In this document: piece by piece, positions 24,905 through 33,844 of the stretch
Layout of the letters: the number at the start of each line of letters is the position of its first letter
How positions within the stretch are numbered: position 1 is the stretch's first letter
Origin: an uncultured bacterium
Lineage (GTDB): Bacteria; Verrucomicrobiota; Kiritimatiellia; RFP12; UBA1067
Direction of reading: 5' to 3'
NCBI GenBank assembly: GCA_902799955.1
Contig: CADCCQ010000012.1
Location: forward strand, 28,392 to 92,391
Length of the DNA: 64,000 nucleotides
Notes under the pieces: model-generated
Databases searched by the model: none
What the model saw: only the letters and a program-made list of their open reading frames with translations
What the model was told of the DNA's origin: nothing
Made by a program: the position numbers and the translations under genes

Positions 24905-25306
24905 ATGAAAAACAACTGCCTGTTCTGCGCGATCACTGCGGGGGAGATCCCCTCCTTCAAGGTCTACGAAGACGACGTGGTGCTCGCGTACCTAGACATA
25001 AACCCGTTCTCCGAGGGCCACACCCTCGTCGTGCCGAAGGCGCACTCCGCAGGGCTCCTCGACACCGACGACGCCACGCTCGCCGCGGTGGTCGCGCGCG
25101 TCAGGAAAGTCGCCGCGCACCTGAAGGACGTCCTCGGCTGCGACGGCTTCAACATCATGCAGAACAACGGCGAGGCGGCCGGGCAGACCGTCATGCATCT
25201 CCATTTCCACATCATCCCGCGCTACGCCGGTAAGGCGTTCTCCTTCGCCGGAGAGAAGGGCGACATGGACAAGCTGAAGGCGCTCGCCGAGCGCATCGCG
25301 TTCTGA
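24905..25306 (+). CDS. HIT family nucleotide hydrolase (Hint-like)
   Basis: Small dimeric hydrolase of purine nucleoside phosphoramidates and related compounds. N-terminal CLFCAITAGEIPSFKVYED, middle NPFSEGHTLVVPKAH, catalytic histidine triad MHLHFHIIPR near residues 99-108. 133 residues, as expected. The ATG at 24905 directly follows the promoter. The stop TGA overlaps the next ATG (TGATG), so the two genes are co-transcribed. Confidence 0.94.
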   Translation: MKNNCLFCAITAGEIPSFKVYEDDVVLAYLDINPFSEGHTLVVPKAHSAGLLDTDDATLAAVVARVRKVAAHLKDVLGCDGFNIMQNNGEAAGQTVMHLHFHIIPRYAGKAFSFAGEKGDMDKLKALAERIAF

Positions 25307-28300
25307 TGAGGCCCGCGCCGTCCATAGCCCTCGCGGCGGCGCTCCTCGCGGCGCCCGCGTTCGCGGCGAGCGACGTCCTCTCCCAGGCGTCCCGCGCCGA
25401 CAAGGGGATCCTCGTCCTCCAGGTCGGCAGCGACTGGTGCGTCAGCGGCGAGGACGTCCGCAAGGCGTTCGAGAGCGACGCGTTCCGCCGCGCCGTGGGC
25501 TCGAAGTTCGTCCTGGCGGTCCACGACGAGAAGGAGAGGATGGACGACGCGACCAAGGCCGCCAACAAGCTCGTCGCCCCCGCGCTCGTCAAGACGAAGC
25601 GCTTCCCAGCGCTCACGCTCGTGACGCCCCAGCCGTTCCGCTTCTACGCGCAGATCGAGAACATCCCGAGCACCGTGACGGGCGAGAAGCTCGCCGCCGC
25701 CGTGAAGATGCTGACGAAGCGCAAGGACGAGGCGGAGGCGCTGTTCAAGAAGGGCGCGTCGCTGGCTGCCGCCCGCAAGGACTCCGAGGCCGCAGACGCG
25801 TACGGCGCGGCGTTCGACATCCTTGAGCGCCAGGTGGGCGACTTCAACGCGGCGCAGCTCAGGAAGGGTTCGCTCGCGTACGCATACGAGTGGAAGGCGC
25901 TCTCGGACCTCGACGCCGGCGACAGGTTCGGATGGGTCAAGCACTTCGAGCTGGATGTCTACAAGACCGTCGCGCTCGTCGAGAAGCTCACCGCGGCGAA
26001 GTCCGACGGGTCGGGCGGCGCAAAGGAGATGGTTCAGAACATGAAGGCGATCCCCGACGCCCATTTCTCGCCGAACCAGAGGCAGTTCGTCAAGGTCCTG
26101 GAGTACGCGCTGACCTCCGAGGGGACGGACAAGCCGCTCTCCCCGCACGAGAAGGATCTGATGAAGGAGGCGTTCGCCATGGGGCGCGACACCTTCTGGG
26201 GGCAGTTCGCCATGGGGCGGCTGATGATGGACGGCGAGAAGATCGAGTCGAAGGGCCTCAAAAGGGCGGCGGTGCGCCCGAGGCCCACGACAAACCCCGC
26301 CTCCGTGCCCGCCTTCGCGCTGGACAAGACGAAGACCGCGCTCTCCGGCATAAAGCCGGGCGCGAAGCTGAACGAGCAGCAGAAGCTGGCCGCCGCGAGA
26401 TACGCCGTTCTGCGGCTCATCGGGCAGAAGGGCTGGCACGAGCTCGCCGGCCGCCCCGGCAGCACCCAGTTCATCAAGGCTTTCATGAACGACAGGGAGT
26501 GGCTCGAGGACTTCGCCTGGAGCGGGCCGTTCGCGTCCGGCAAGTCGGGGCCGGGCGACGGGGCGAAGGCGGTGCTCGCGCTTGAGTCGCTCGTATATCA
26601 GGACGCAGGCCGGTGGGTTCCGTTCGCTGGCGACAGATACGCGGACAACGAGGGGCGCCGGTGCATGACGGCGCTGGCGCTGGTGTATCCCGAGAAGGAC
26701 GAGGCGTGGCTCGCGGATGTGCTCGACGCCTACAGGTCCACCGCGCTCGCGGGGCGTCTCAACAAGGCGGCGTACACGCAGCCGACGTGGCTGTGGCGCT
26801 TCGCGGTGAACCACGGGCGCGGATCGTCCGGGACGGACAACATGGCCGCGCAGCAGCGGCACCTCGACAAGTTCGTGAACCTCCCGTCCCGAGCCTACGG
26901 CGGGACGTGCTGGATGATTTGCTACCGCCTGAAGAACTGCTTCGGCGACTCGGTGCACGGGCCGTTCTACTACAAGCCGTGGGCGACCGCCGGCGAGTGG
27001 CCCAAGCGCAGGTACACGCAGATCGTCGGCGGCGTGTGCGGCGAGCTCTCCAAGTTCGGCAGCGCCACCGCCAACGCGCATGGGCTACCCTCGACCACCG
27101 TCGGACAGCCCGGGCACTGCGCCTACACGCGCCGCCTGGCCAACGGACGCTGGGAGCTCAACTACAGCGTCACCGGACACTCCCAGATGCACCTCTGCTT
27201 CTGGAACAGGCACGAGTGGCAGTACACCTCCGTCATCGAGTCGACATTCTCCGCGGACCGCGAAAAGCGGCTCGCCGCCGAGAGGATGCTCGCGCTCGCC
27301 GCCCTCGCCGAGGAGTCCGGCCGCGACGCGAAGTCCGTCGAGATGTACTATCGCTACGCGTGTGCCGCGCACATCACGAACTTCGACGCCTGGACGGCGT
27401 ACGGCGACTGGCTCGCCCGCGCCGGCAAGCCGGACCTCGACAAGCAGCGCGTATGGGTCCGGGGATGCGCGCGCGGGCTGAAGTCCGGCCGCCAGCCGGT
27501 CTGGAACTTCCTTACGCCCTATTTCGCGCGCGTCGCAAAGGACAAGGGCGCGAAGGCGCTGGCGGAGGACCTCGTCGCGTTCGCCCCCAACCTCCGCCAG
27601 TGCGACGCGAGGATCCAGGAGGAGTCCGACTTCAGGAAGGCGCTTGAGACCTGGACGAAGCCGCTGGAGCGCGAACCCCAGCTCTGCTACGACGTGCTCA
27701 AGGCGATGCTCGACGCGCAGTACGGCACGTCCGACTACTTCTCGCAGACACTCGGCTGGGGTTCCGACGTGTTCATGAAGTCGTCCGACGGGCTTCAGAC
27801 CTTCATCAAGTGCATCGGCGAGGTCTTGAAGGAGAGGGCGAGCGCAGGCGAGAAGCCGACCCTCGACTTCAAGCCTCTGATCCTCGGCGCCAGCCAGGCC
27901 GGGAACCTCGAGGCGTTCCGGCAGATGGCCGACCTCCAGGCCAGGATATCACCTGAGAAGACAAAGGGCGAACGCTATTCCAAGAACGACTTCGGAGGCA
28001 CTCTCCTGAGCGAGGACGGGCTTCTCCGGACCTCGACGACGAGCCAGTGGGACACCCCGGCGCGCTACGCCTACGTCATCGACTCCAGCCCGGCGCGCGG
28101 CAACGGCTTCCACACGGCGAAGGAAAAGGCGCCCTGGGCGGAGGTCATGCTGCCCGGCCCGTCTTCGGTCCTGGGGCTTGTCATAGAGAACAGGAGCGGC
28201 GGGCACAACGCCACGCGCCAGGTGCCGATCTACGTCGACGTCTCCGAGGACGGCACGTCATGGCAGAGGGTGTTCACGCAGGAGCAGGTCAAGGACACCT

Positions 28301-28425
28301 TCCGCGTCGACCTCCGCAAGGCACCTCCGCGCGCCCGCCATGTGCGCGTCGGGCGCGTCGCCGACGCCAAGGAGGACGTCTTCCACCTCGGCAAGGTCTT
28401 GGTCTACGGAAAAAAACTTTACTAG
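25306..28425 (+). CDS. Large exported protein: thioredoxin-like, transglutaminase-like and discoidin (F5/8C) regions
   Basis: Signal peptide (ALAAALLAAPAFA). Residues 22-140 look thioredoxin-like (ILVLQVGSDWCVSGEDV), with only one Cys of the active pair. A helical region with TPR-like pairs follows. Residues 570-620 have a transglutaminase-like core: GGVCGELSKFG (Cys near 577), QPGHCAY (His near 604) and WELNYS. The last 140 residues resemble an F5/8 type C sugar-binding fold (ARYAYVIDSS to RHVRVGRV). 1039 residues. Known for similar planctomycete/verrucomicrobial proteins of undefined role; domain calls are by eye. Confidence 0.65.
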   Translation: MRPAPSIALAAALLAAPAFAASDVLSQASRADKGILVLQVGSDWCVSGEDVRKAFESDAFRRAVGSKFVLAVHDEKERMDDATKAANKLVAPALVKTKRFPALTLVTPQPFRFYAQIENIPSTVTGEKLAAAVKMLTKRKDEAEALFKKGASLAAARKDSEAADAYGAAFDILERQVGDFNAAQLRKGSLAYAYEWKALSDLDAGDRFGWVKHFELDVYKTVALVEKLTAAKSDGSGGAKEMVQNMKAIPDAHFSPNQRQFVKVLEYALTSEGTDKPLSPHEKDLMKEAFAMGRDTFWGQFAMGRLMMDGEKIESKGLKRAAVRPRPTTNPASVPAFALDKTKTALSGIKPGAKLNEQQKLAAARYAVLRLIGQKGWHELAGRPGSTQFIKAFMNDREWLEDFAWSGPFASGKSGPGDGAKAVLALESLVYQDAGRWVPFAGDRYADNEGRRCMTALALVYPEKDEAWLADVLDAYRSTALAGRLNKAAYTQPTWLWRFAVNHGRGSSGTDNMAAQQRHLDKFVNLPSRAYGGTCWMICYRLKNCFGDSVHGPFYYKPWATAGEWPKRRYTQIVGGVCGELSKFGSATANAHGLPSTTVGQPGHCAYTRRLANGRWELNYSVTGHSQMHLCFWNRHEWQYTSVIESTFSADREKRLAAERMLALAALAEESGRDAKSVEMYYRYACAAHITNFDAWTAYGDWLARAGKPDLDKQRVWVRGCARGLKSGRQPVWNFLTPYFARVAKDKGAKALAEDLVAFAPNLRQCDARIQEESDFRKALETWTKPLEREPQLCYDVLKAMLDAQYGTSDYFSQTLGWGSDVFMKSSDGLQTFIKCIGEVLKERASAGEKPTLDFKPLILGASQAGNLEAFRQMADLQARISPEKTKGERYSKNDFGGTLLSEDGLLRTSTTSQWDTPARYAYVIDSSPARGNGFHTAKEKAPWAEVMLPGPSSVLGLVIENRSGGHNATRQVPIYVDVSEDGTSWQRVFTQEQVKDTFRVDLRKAPPRARHVRVGRVADAKEDVFHLGKVLVYGKKLY

Positions 28426-28429
28426 GAGG

Positions 28430-28441
28430 CAAAATATTTTG
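28430..28441. promoter_or_regulatory. AT palindrome in the gap before the His-rich protein
   Basis: CAAAATATTTTG is a perfect 12-nt palindrome 4 bp after the upstream stop. A small GGGTC/GACCC hairpin follows at 28452-28465. It could be an operator or weak terminator; no convincing -10 was found here. Confidence 0.35.
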
Positions 28442-28512
28442 TCAGTAATTGGGGTCGAGTGACCCTAACACAACATAACCGCGAGGAAGCGGAGAAAGAG
28501 AAGGTAAAAAAA

Positions 28513-28950
28513 ATGAAAAGCAAAGCTACAAAGATAATGATACTGGCGGTAGCGTCCGTGGTCTGCGCGGGAACTTGCCTTGCACGTCCGCATGGCGGGC
28601 GCGGGTTCGGCGGTGGCTATCATCATCACCACCACCACAGCGGATGGGGACGCGGCGGGCGTAACTTCTGGCCCGGTTTCGTCGGCGGCATCGTCGGCGG
28701 CGCTCTCTACGATGCGGTCGTGTCTCCCGCTCCCGTGGTCGCCCCGGCGCCCGTGGTGGTGACGCCCGCACCGGTGGTGGTCAACCCCGCCCCCGTCGTG
28801 GTCAATCAGCCTGCGGTTGTCACGCCTCCTCCGGTGGTCGTCGCCCCGCAGCCCACGACCGTCTGGGTCGAGGGCCGGTACGTCGAGCAGGTTCAGGCCA
28901 ACGGAGCGGTCATCCGCGTCTGGCAGCCAGGGCACTACGAGCAGCGCTAA
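28513..28950 (+). CDS. Small exported His-rich, Pro-Val repeat protein with a YXWGXW-like end
   Basis: Signal peptide MKSKATKIMILAVASVVCAGTCLA. Mature part: Gly/His segment with six consecutive His (near 37-42), a hydrophobic glycine-rich helix (FVGGIVGGALYDAVV, possible membrane association), repeats of APVVV/NPAPVVV, and the end VWVEGRYVEQ...VWQPGHYEQR, which resembles YXWGXW-type repeats of exported proteins. 145 residues. The ATG at 28513 follows AAGG; the frame extends upstream to 28459 but without a start of comparable quality. The His run suggests metal binding; function unknown. Confidence 0.75.
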   Translation: MKSKATKIMILAVASVVCAGTCLARPHGGRGFGGGYHHHHHHSGWGRGGRNFWPGFVGGIVGGALYDAVVSPAPVVAPAPVVVTPAPVVVNPAPVVVNQPAVVTPPPVVVAPQPTTVWVEGRYVEQVQANGAVIRVWQPGHYEQR

Positions 28951-28978
28951 GCTGTCCGGGCAGCCCGCTGTAAAACCC

Positions 28979-29009
28979 GGCAGGGCGGCGTCATCGATGC
29001 CGCCCTGCC
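28979..29009 (+). terminator. Strong GC hairpin after the His-rich protein gene
   Basis: Perfect 11-bp stem GGCAGGGCGGC/GCCGCCCTGCC with a 9-nt loop; the tail AAATGTTATAT lacks a clear T run, so termination is probable but not classical. Confidence 0.6.
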
Positions 29010-29054
29010 AAATGTTATATCGACGAGGGGCATTTTCAACAGCCCCTTGATGGA

Positions 29055-29170
29055 GGCTCTGTGGGGACACTCCCCGCAGAGCCTTGCGCTATATTGACTT
29101 ATTGGCATTGTATCTCTCAATTTTTTGCGAAGATTTCAGGCACCTAGAATTTTCCGCATTGAATTCTCAT
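29055..29170 (+). repeat. Dispersed element B, copy 1 (covarying hairpin plus GAATTC motif)
   Basis: A 12-bp hairpin at 29055-29083 (GGCTCTGTGGGG, loop ACACT, CCCCGCAGAGCC), then CGCTATATTG, and later TTCCGCATTGAATTCTCAT at 29152-29170, 14 bp before the coaD -35. Copy 2 is at 50706-50820. Confidence 0.8.
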
Positions 29171-29183
29171 TTTCTTTTTTGCG

Positions 29184-29212
29184 TTCAAATTTCTGCTCGT
29201 TTGTGATATACT
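29184..29212 (+). promoter_or_regulatory. Promoter of the coaD operon
   Basis: TTCAAA (29184-29189), 17-nt spacer, TTTGTGATATACT with -10 at 29207-29212; the ATG at 29222 leaves a leader of about 3 nt. Confidence 0.8.
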
Positions 29213-29221
29213 ATATGACCT

Positions 29222-29722
29222 ATGGCAGAGACTACGGCAGTGTATCCGGGCACGTTCGACCCGATGACGAAGGGCCACTTCGACCTGATTGCAAGGGCGT
29301 CGCGGCTCTATGACAGGCTTGTCGTCGCGGTGGCGGCGACGAGTTCGAAGGACCGGGCGATGTTCTCGTGCGAGGAACGCCTGGGGATGATCCGCGAGGA
29401 CGTCGCCAAGGCGGGGCTCGCGAACGTAGAGGTGAAGGTGCTCGACTCGCTTCTCGTCGACTTCTGCCGCCGCGAGGGCGCGAAGGTCGTCATCCGCGGC
29501 GTCAGGGTCTACAGCGACTTCGAGTACGAGTTCCAGATGGCGCTGACCAATAGGAGGCTCGCGCCCGAGATCGAGACGCTGTTCATGATGCCGAGCGAGA
29601 GCCTGGCGTACGTGACGGCGTCGACCGTCCGCGAGATCGCCAGCTACGGCGGCGACACCGCGCCGTTCGTGACGGAGGCCGTGGAGAGGCATTTGCAGAA
29701 AAGAAAAGAGGAGAGAAAATGA
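29222..29722 (+). CDS. coaD: Phosphopantetheine adenylyltransferase
   Basis: Penultimate step of coenzyme A synthesis: 4'-phosphopantetheine plus ATP gives dephospho-CoA. Nucleotidyltransferase motif YPGTFDPMTKGHFDLI (TxGH) near residues 8-23, VVIRGVRVYSDFEYEFQMALTNR near 86-108, and the C-terminal SSTVREIA-like ASTVREIASYGGD. 166 residues, standard. No ribosome site; start fixed by the promoter. First gene of a six-gene operon with overlapping ends. Confidence 0.95.
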   Translation: MAETTAVYPGTFDPMTKGHFDLIARASRLYDRLVVAVAATSSKDRAMFSCEERLGMIREDVAKAGLANVEVKVLDSLLVDFCRREGAKVVIRGVRVYSDFEYEFQMALTNRRLAPEIETLFMMPSESLAYVTASTVREIASYGGDTAPFVTEAVERHLQKRKEERK

Positions 29723-30882
29723 AGCTATCATGCGACATCGCGTACGTAGGCGTCGACGACCACGACGTCGACCTGTTCGAGGGGCAGTTCGAGGTCCCGC
29801 TCGGGATGGCCTACAATTCATACGTAGTGAAGGGCGAGAAGGTCGCCGTCATGGACACCGTGGACGTCCGCTTCGGCGACAAATGGCTTGAGAACGTGTC
29901 CGCCGCGACGGACAGGGTCGACTACCTCGTGGTCCAGCACATGGAGCCGGACCACTCGGCGAACATCGCCCGCTTCGCCGCCGCGTACCCGGACGCGAAG
30001 ATCGTGTCGTCCATGCCGGCGTTCGCGATGATGAAGAACTACTTCGGGACGGACTTCGCCGACCGCCGCGTCGTCGTCAAGGAGGGCGACTCGCTCGACC
30101 TCGGCGGGCGCTCGCTCGCGTTCGTCGGCGCTCCGATGGTCCACTGGCCCGAGGTGATCGTCACGTACGACGCGGCCACCAAGACGCTCTTCTCCGCCGA
30201 CGGCTTCGGCAAGTTCGGCGCGAACGACGTCGAGGACCCGGAGGGGTGGGACTGCGAGGCGCGCCGCTACTACTTCGGCATCGTCGGCAAGTTCGGCGCG
30301 CAGGTGCAGGCGCTCCTCAAGAAGGCGGCGACGCTCGACATCGCCCGCATCTGCCCGCTCCACGGCCCGGCGCTCGAGACCCCGGAGGAGATCGCGCACG
30401 TCCTGAAGCAGTACCAGACGTGGAGCTCCTACGGCGTCGAGACCGACGGCGTCTGCGTCGCCTACACGTCCGTCTACGGCCACACCAAGGCCGTCGTCGA
30501 GAAATTCTGCGAGATCCTGAAGGCGAAGGGCTGCCCGAAGGTGGCGTGCGCCGACCTCGCCCGCGACGACATGTACGAGACGATCGAGGACGGCTTCAGG
30601 TACGGCCGCCTGGTCCTCGCGACGACGACCTACAACACGGGCGTGTTCCCGAAGATGGAGGAGTACATCCGCCACCTCCTGCGCCGCAACTACCAGGGGC
30701 GCAGGGTCGGCTTCATCGAGAACGGGACGTGGGCGCCTGCCGCGGCCAAGGGCATGAAGGCTCTTCTGGAGACCGCCAAGGACCTCTCGTTCTGCGGCAA
30801 CGTCGTGACGGTGAGGGGGTCGATGACCGACGAGACGGTCGCGAAGCTCGAGGCCCTCGCCGACGAGATCCTCGCCGGCTGA
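29719..30882 (+). CDS. A-type flavoprotein (flavodiiron protein, FprA family)
   Basis: Reduces O2 to water or NO to N2O, protecting anaerobes. N-terminal metallo-beta-lactamase-like domain with diiron ligands HMEPDH near 74-79, a distal His in CPLHGPALE near 214, and a C-terminal flavodoxin domain (VCVAYTSVYGHTKAVVEKF near 245, then ATTTYNTGVFPKMEEYI). 387 residues, no extra rubredoxin domain. ATGA overlap with coaD. Its electron donor is not seen in the window. Confidence 0.94.
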   Translation: MKLSCDIAYVGVDDHDVDLFEGQFEVPLGMAYNSYVVKGEKVAVMDTVDVRFGDKWLENVSAATDRVDYLVVQHMEPDHSANIARFAAAYPDAKIVSSMPAFAMMKNYFGTDFADRRVVVKEGDSLDLGGRSLAFVGAPMVHWPEVIVTYDAATKTLFSADGFGKFGANDVEDPEGWDCEARRYYFGIVGKFGAQVQALLKKAATLDIARICPLHGPALETPEEIAHVLKQYQTWSSYGVETDGVCVAYTSVYGHTKAVVEKFCEILKAKGCPKVACADLARDDMYETIEDGFRYGRLVLATTTYNTGVFPKMEEYIRHLLRRNYQGRRVGFIENGTWAPAAAKGMKALLETAKDLSFCGNVVTVRGSMTDETVAKLEALADEILAG

Positions 30883-30905
30883 AGGACGATTGACGCGAGG
30901 CGGCA

Positions 30906-32084
30906 GTGGCGAGGGAGAGGATAGCAAGGCACGTCGCGGAGCTTCCCAAGAGCGGAATCAGGAAGTTCTTCGACATCGTCGCGCAGTCGAAGGACGTGGT
31001 GTCCCTCGGCGTGGGCGAGCCCGACTTCGACACGCCGTGGCACATCTCCCGCGCCGCCGTCACCTGCCTTGAGAACGGTGGCACGCACTACACCTCCAAC
31101 CTCGGCACCCCGCAGCTCAGGCAGGCGATATCCCGCTACCTCTCGCGTCGCTTCGGCGCGGAGTTCGCCTGGGAGAGCGAGATCCTCGCGACCGTCGGCG
31201 TGTCGGAGGCGATAGACCTGGCGATCCGCGCCCTCTGCTCGCCGGGCGACGAGGTGCTGTACCACGAGCCGTGCTTCGTCAGCTACCCGGCGACCGTTCG
31301 CCTCGCGCATGCCGTCCCAGTGGCAGTCGAGACGTCCGCGGACGACGCCTTCCGCCTGACCGCCGCCGCGCTCGAGCGCCGCGTCACCGGCAGGACGAAG
31401 GCCGTCCTCCTCAACTTCCCGTGCAACCCGACGGGCGCGACGCTGGAGCCGGACGAGATGCGCGCCATCCTGGAGGTCTGCGAACGGCACGACCTCGTCC
31501 TGCTGACGGACGAGGTCTACTCCGAGCTCGTCTACGACAGGGACGAGGAGGAAGTGGCGAAGAAGAAGCTGACGTCCTTCGCGTCGTTCCCCGAGTTCCG
31601 CGACAGGGTGGTCCTCCTCAACGGCTTCTCGAAGAGCTGGGCGATGACCGGGTACCGCCTCGGCTACGCATGCGGCCCGGCGGACGTCATCGACGCGATG
31701 ATGAAGATCCACCAGTACGGGATAATGTCCGCCCCGACACTCGCCCAGGCCGCAGGCGTGGAGGCGATGGACCACGGCGACGCGGACGTCGCCAGGATGC
31801 GCCGCGAATACCGCCGCCGCCGCGACTTCCTCGCCGCCTCGCTCAACCGCATCGGCCTTCCGACGATCGTCCCGAAGGGCGCGTTCTACATGTTTCCGTC
31901 GATACGCCCCACGGGGATGACGAGCGAGGAGTTCGCGATTTCGCTTCTCAAGGGCCACGGCGTCGCGTGCGTGCCGGGCACCGCCTTCGGAAAGTGCGGC
32001 GAGGGGTTCGTCAGAATGAGCTACGCCACGTCCATGGACAAGCTGGCGGTCGCCGTCAGGCGCATCGGGGAGATGCTGTCGTGA
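30906..32084 (+). CDS. PLP-dependent class I/II aminotransferase (aspartate/aromatic type)
   Basis: Fold type I transaminase. N-terminal SLGVGEPDFDTP, NFPCNPTGATLE near 175, and the Schiff-base lysine in NGFSKSWAMTGYRLGY near 240. GTG start at 30906 with GAGG about 8 nt before it. The 3' end overlaps pth as GTGA. 392 residues. Substrate pair cannot be settled from sequence; PatA-like or aspartate aminotransferase are both possible. Confidence 0.9.
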   Translation: MARERIARHVAELPKSGIRKFFDIVAQSKDVVSLGVGEPDFDTPWHISRAAVTCLENGGTHYTSNLGTPQLRQAISRYLSRRFGAEFAWESEILATVGVSEAIDLAIRALCSPGDEVLYHEPCFVSYPATVRLAHAVPVAVETSADDAFRLTAAALERRVTGRTKAVLLNFPCNPTGATLEPDEMRAILEVCERHDLVLLTDEVYSELVYDRDEEEVAKKKLTSFASFPEFRDRVVLLNGFSKSWAMTGYRLGYACGPADVIDAMMKIHQYGIMSAPTLAQAAGVEAMDHGDADVARMRREYRRRRDFLAASLNRIGLPTIVPKGAFYMFPSIRPTGMTSEEFAISLLKGHGVACVPGTAFGKCGEGFVRMSYATSMDKLAVAVRRIGEMLS

Positions 32085-32650
32085 AGGTCATCGCGGGACT
32101 TGGCAACCCCGGCGCGGAGTATGCCGGGACGCCCCACAACGCCGGCTTCGACGTCGTGGACCTCATCGCGTCGCGCATCGGCGCGACGTGGGAGGCGAAG
32201 CGCGCCTTCAAGTGCCTCATGGCGCGTGGCACGCTCGCAGGCGTGCCCGTGATCCTCGTGAAGCCGCAGACGTACATGAACCTTTCCGGCGACTCCGTCG
32301 CGCCCGTCGTCAGGTACCACAACGCCACAATCGCCGATCTCGTCGTGGTGCAGGACGACATCGACCTTCCGCTGGGCAGGATCCGCGTCAGAAAGAGCGG
32401 GTCCTCCGGCGGGCACAACGGGCTGAAGAGCATCATCGAGCGCGTCGGATCCTGCGGCTTCGCGCGCGTCAAGGTCGGCGTCGGCAAGGACAGGGAGAAC
32501 GTCGTCGCCCACGTCCTCGGCAAGTTCGGCCCGGAGGAGCGCAAGGTCATGGACGCCTCCGTCGCCGCCGCGGCGGACGCCGTCGCCGCCGTCGTCTCGC
32601 AGGGGCCGGATGCCGCGATGAACGCCTTCAATGGATGGACGGCAGGCTGA
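32081..32650 (+). CDS. pth: Peptidyl-tRNA hydrolase
   Basis: Frees tRNA from dropped-off peptidyl-tRNA. Motifs IAGLGNPGAEYAGTPHNAGFDVVD (catalytic His in TPHNAGF near 20), KPQTYMNLSGDSV near 64, VVQDDIDLPLGRIRVRKSGSSGGHNGLKSI near 89-118. 189 residues. The GTG start at 32081 overlaps the aminotransferase stop. hydF starts 1 bp after its stop. Confidence 0.95.
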   Translation: MKVIAGLGNPGAEYAGTPHNAGFDVVDLIASRIGATWEAKRAFKCLMARGTLAGVPVILVKPQTYMNLSGDSVAPVVRYHNATIADLVVVQDDIDLPLGRIRVRKSGSSGGHNGLKSIIERVGSCGFARVKVGVGKDRENVVAHVLGKFGPEERKVMDASVAAAADAVAAVVSQGPDAAMNAFNGWTAG

Positions 32651-32651
32651 C

Positions 32652-33842
32652 ATGGCGGAGATGAACCAGACCCCGGACGGCATGAGGACGCGCATCGCGT
32701 TCTTCGGGCGGCGCAATGCCGGCAAGTCGTCGCTTATCAACGCGCTCACCGGGCAGAATCTCGCAATCGTCTCCGACGTCCCCGGAACCACTACCGACCC
32801 GGTCTCCAAGGCGATGGAGATACTGCCCCTCGGCCCGTGCCTCGTGACGGACACCGCGGGGCTCGACGACGAAGGGGAGCTTGGCGCGATGCGCGTCGCG
32901 AAGACGCTTTCCATCCTCGAAGTCGCGGACATCGCGGTGGTCGTGATTCCATGTGGCGAATTGCCGGACGAGGCGGAGCGGAGGCTTCTCGCGGAATGCG
33001 AAAGGCGTGGCGTCAAGTCGATCATCGTCAGGAGCAAGCGCGACCTGGCGCCGGAGGTGCCTGTCGCGGAAGGGGAGATCCCCGTCTCCGCCGCGACTGG
33101 CGAGGGCGTAGAGGCCCTCCGCGTCAGCCTCTCCCGTGTGTCAGTGAAGGAGCCCGACCTCCCGCTCTTGGCAGATCTCGTCTCCCGCGGCGACATCGTG
33201 GTCTGCGTGTGCCCGATCGACGCATCCGCGCCGAAGGGGCGGCTCATCCTGCCGCAGCAGCAGGTCGTGCGCGAGCTCCTCGACCTCGGCTGCGTCGCCG
33301 TCGTCTGCCAGCCAGCGGAGCTGCCTGGAGTCTTTGCGCGCATCGGCGAGGGGAACGTCCGATTCGTCGTCACCGACTCCCAGGCGTTCAAGGAGGTTGA
33401 CGCCGCGACGCCGAAGGGCGTGCCGCTCACGTCGTTCTCGATTCTGTTCGCGAGGCGCAAGGGCGATCTCCGCGCGCTGTGCGCCGGCGCGGCGGCCATG
33501 AAGTCCCTCAGGGACGGCGACAGGGTGCTGATCGCCGAGGGCTGCACGCACCACCGCCAGTGCGGCGACATCGGGACTGTGAAGCTCCCTCGGTGGATTT
33601 CGAAGTACACCGGGCGGAGGCTCGCGTTCGAGTTCTCTTCCGGCGGGACGTTCCCCCTCGACGAGGCGGACCTCCCCGCGCTCGTGGTTCACTGCGGCGG
33701 GTGCATGCTCACGCGCCGCGCGGTCATGGCGCGGATCGCCCGGTGCGAGGCCGCCGGCGTCCCGATCGTCAACTACGGCGTCGCCATCGCGCTTATGCAC
33801 GGCATGTCCGCGAAGCCCGGCTCCTGCATGGTGGAGAGGTGA
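32652..33842 (+). CDS. hydF: [FeFe]-hydrogenase H-cluster maturation GTPase HydF
   Basis: Scaffold GTPase that carries the diiron subcluster to the hydrogenase. P-loop GRRNAGKSS near 19, switch/G3 DTAGLDDEGE near 76, G4-like RSKRD, a dimerisation domain, and the C-terminal cluster-binding set EGCTHHRQCGD near 297 and HCGGCM near 346. 396 residues. HydE, HydG and the hydrogenase are not in the window, but HydF implies H2 metabolism. ATG at 32652 chosen over 32631, which lies inside pth. Confidence 0.95.
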   Translation: MAEMNQTPDGMRTRIAFFGRRNAGKSSLINALTGQNLAIVSDVPGTTTDPVSKAMEILPLGPCLVTDTAGLDDEGELGAMRVAKTLSILEVADIAVVVIPCGELPDEAERRLLAECERRGVKSIIVRSKRDLAPEVPVAEGEIPVSAATGEGVEALRVSLSRVSVKEPDLPLLADLVSRGDIVVCVCPIDASAPKGRLILPQQQVVRELLDLGCVAVVCQPAELPGVFARIGEGNVRFVVTDSQAFKEVDAATPKGVPLTSFSILFARRKGDLRALCAGAAAMKSLRDGDRVLIAEGCTHHRQCGDIGTVKLPRWISKYTGRRLAFEFSSGGTFPLDEADLPALVVHCGGCMLTRRAVMARIARCEAAGVPIVNYGVAIALMHGMSAKPGSCMVER

Positions 33843-33844
33843 CC

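Noticed and set aside
29119..29313. Small open frame over the coaD promoter region
   Set aside because: It covers element B and the promoter and runs out of frame into coaD; no protein-like features.
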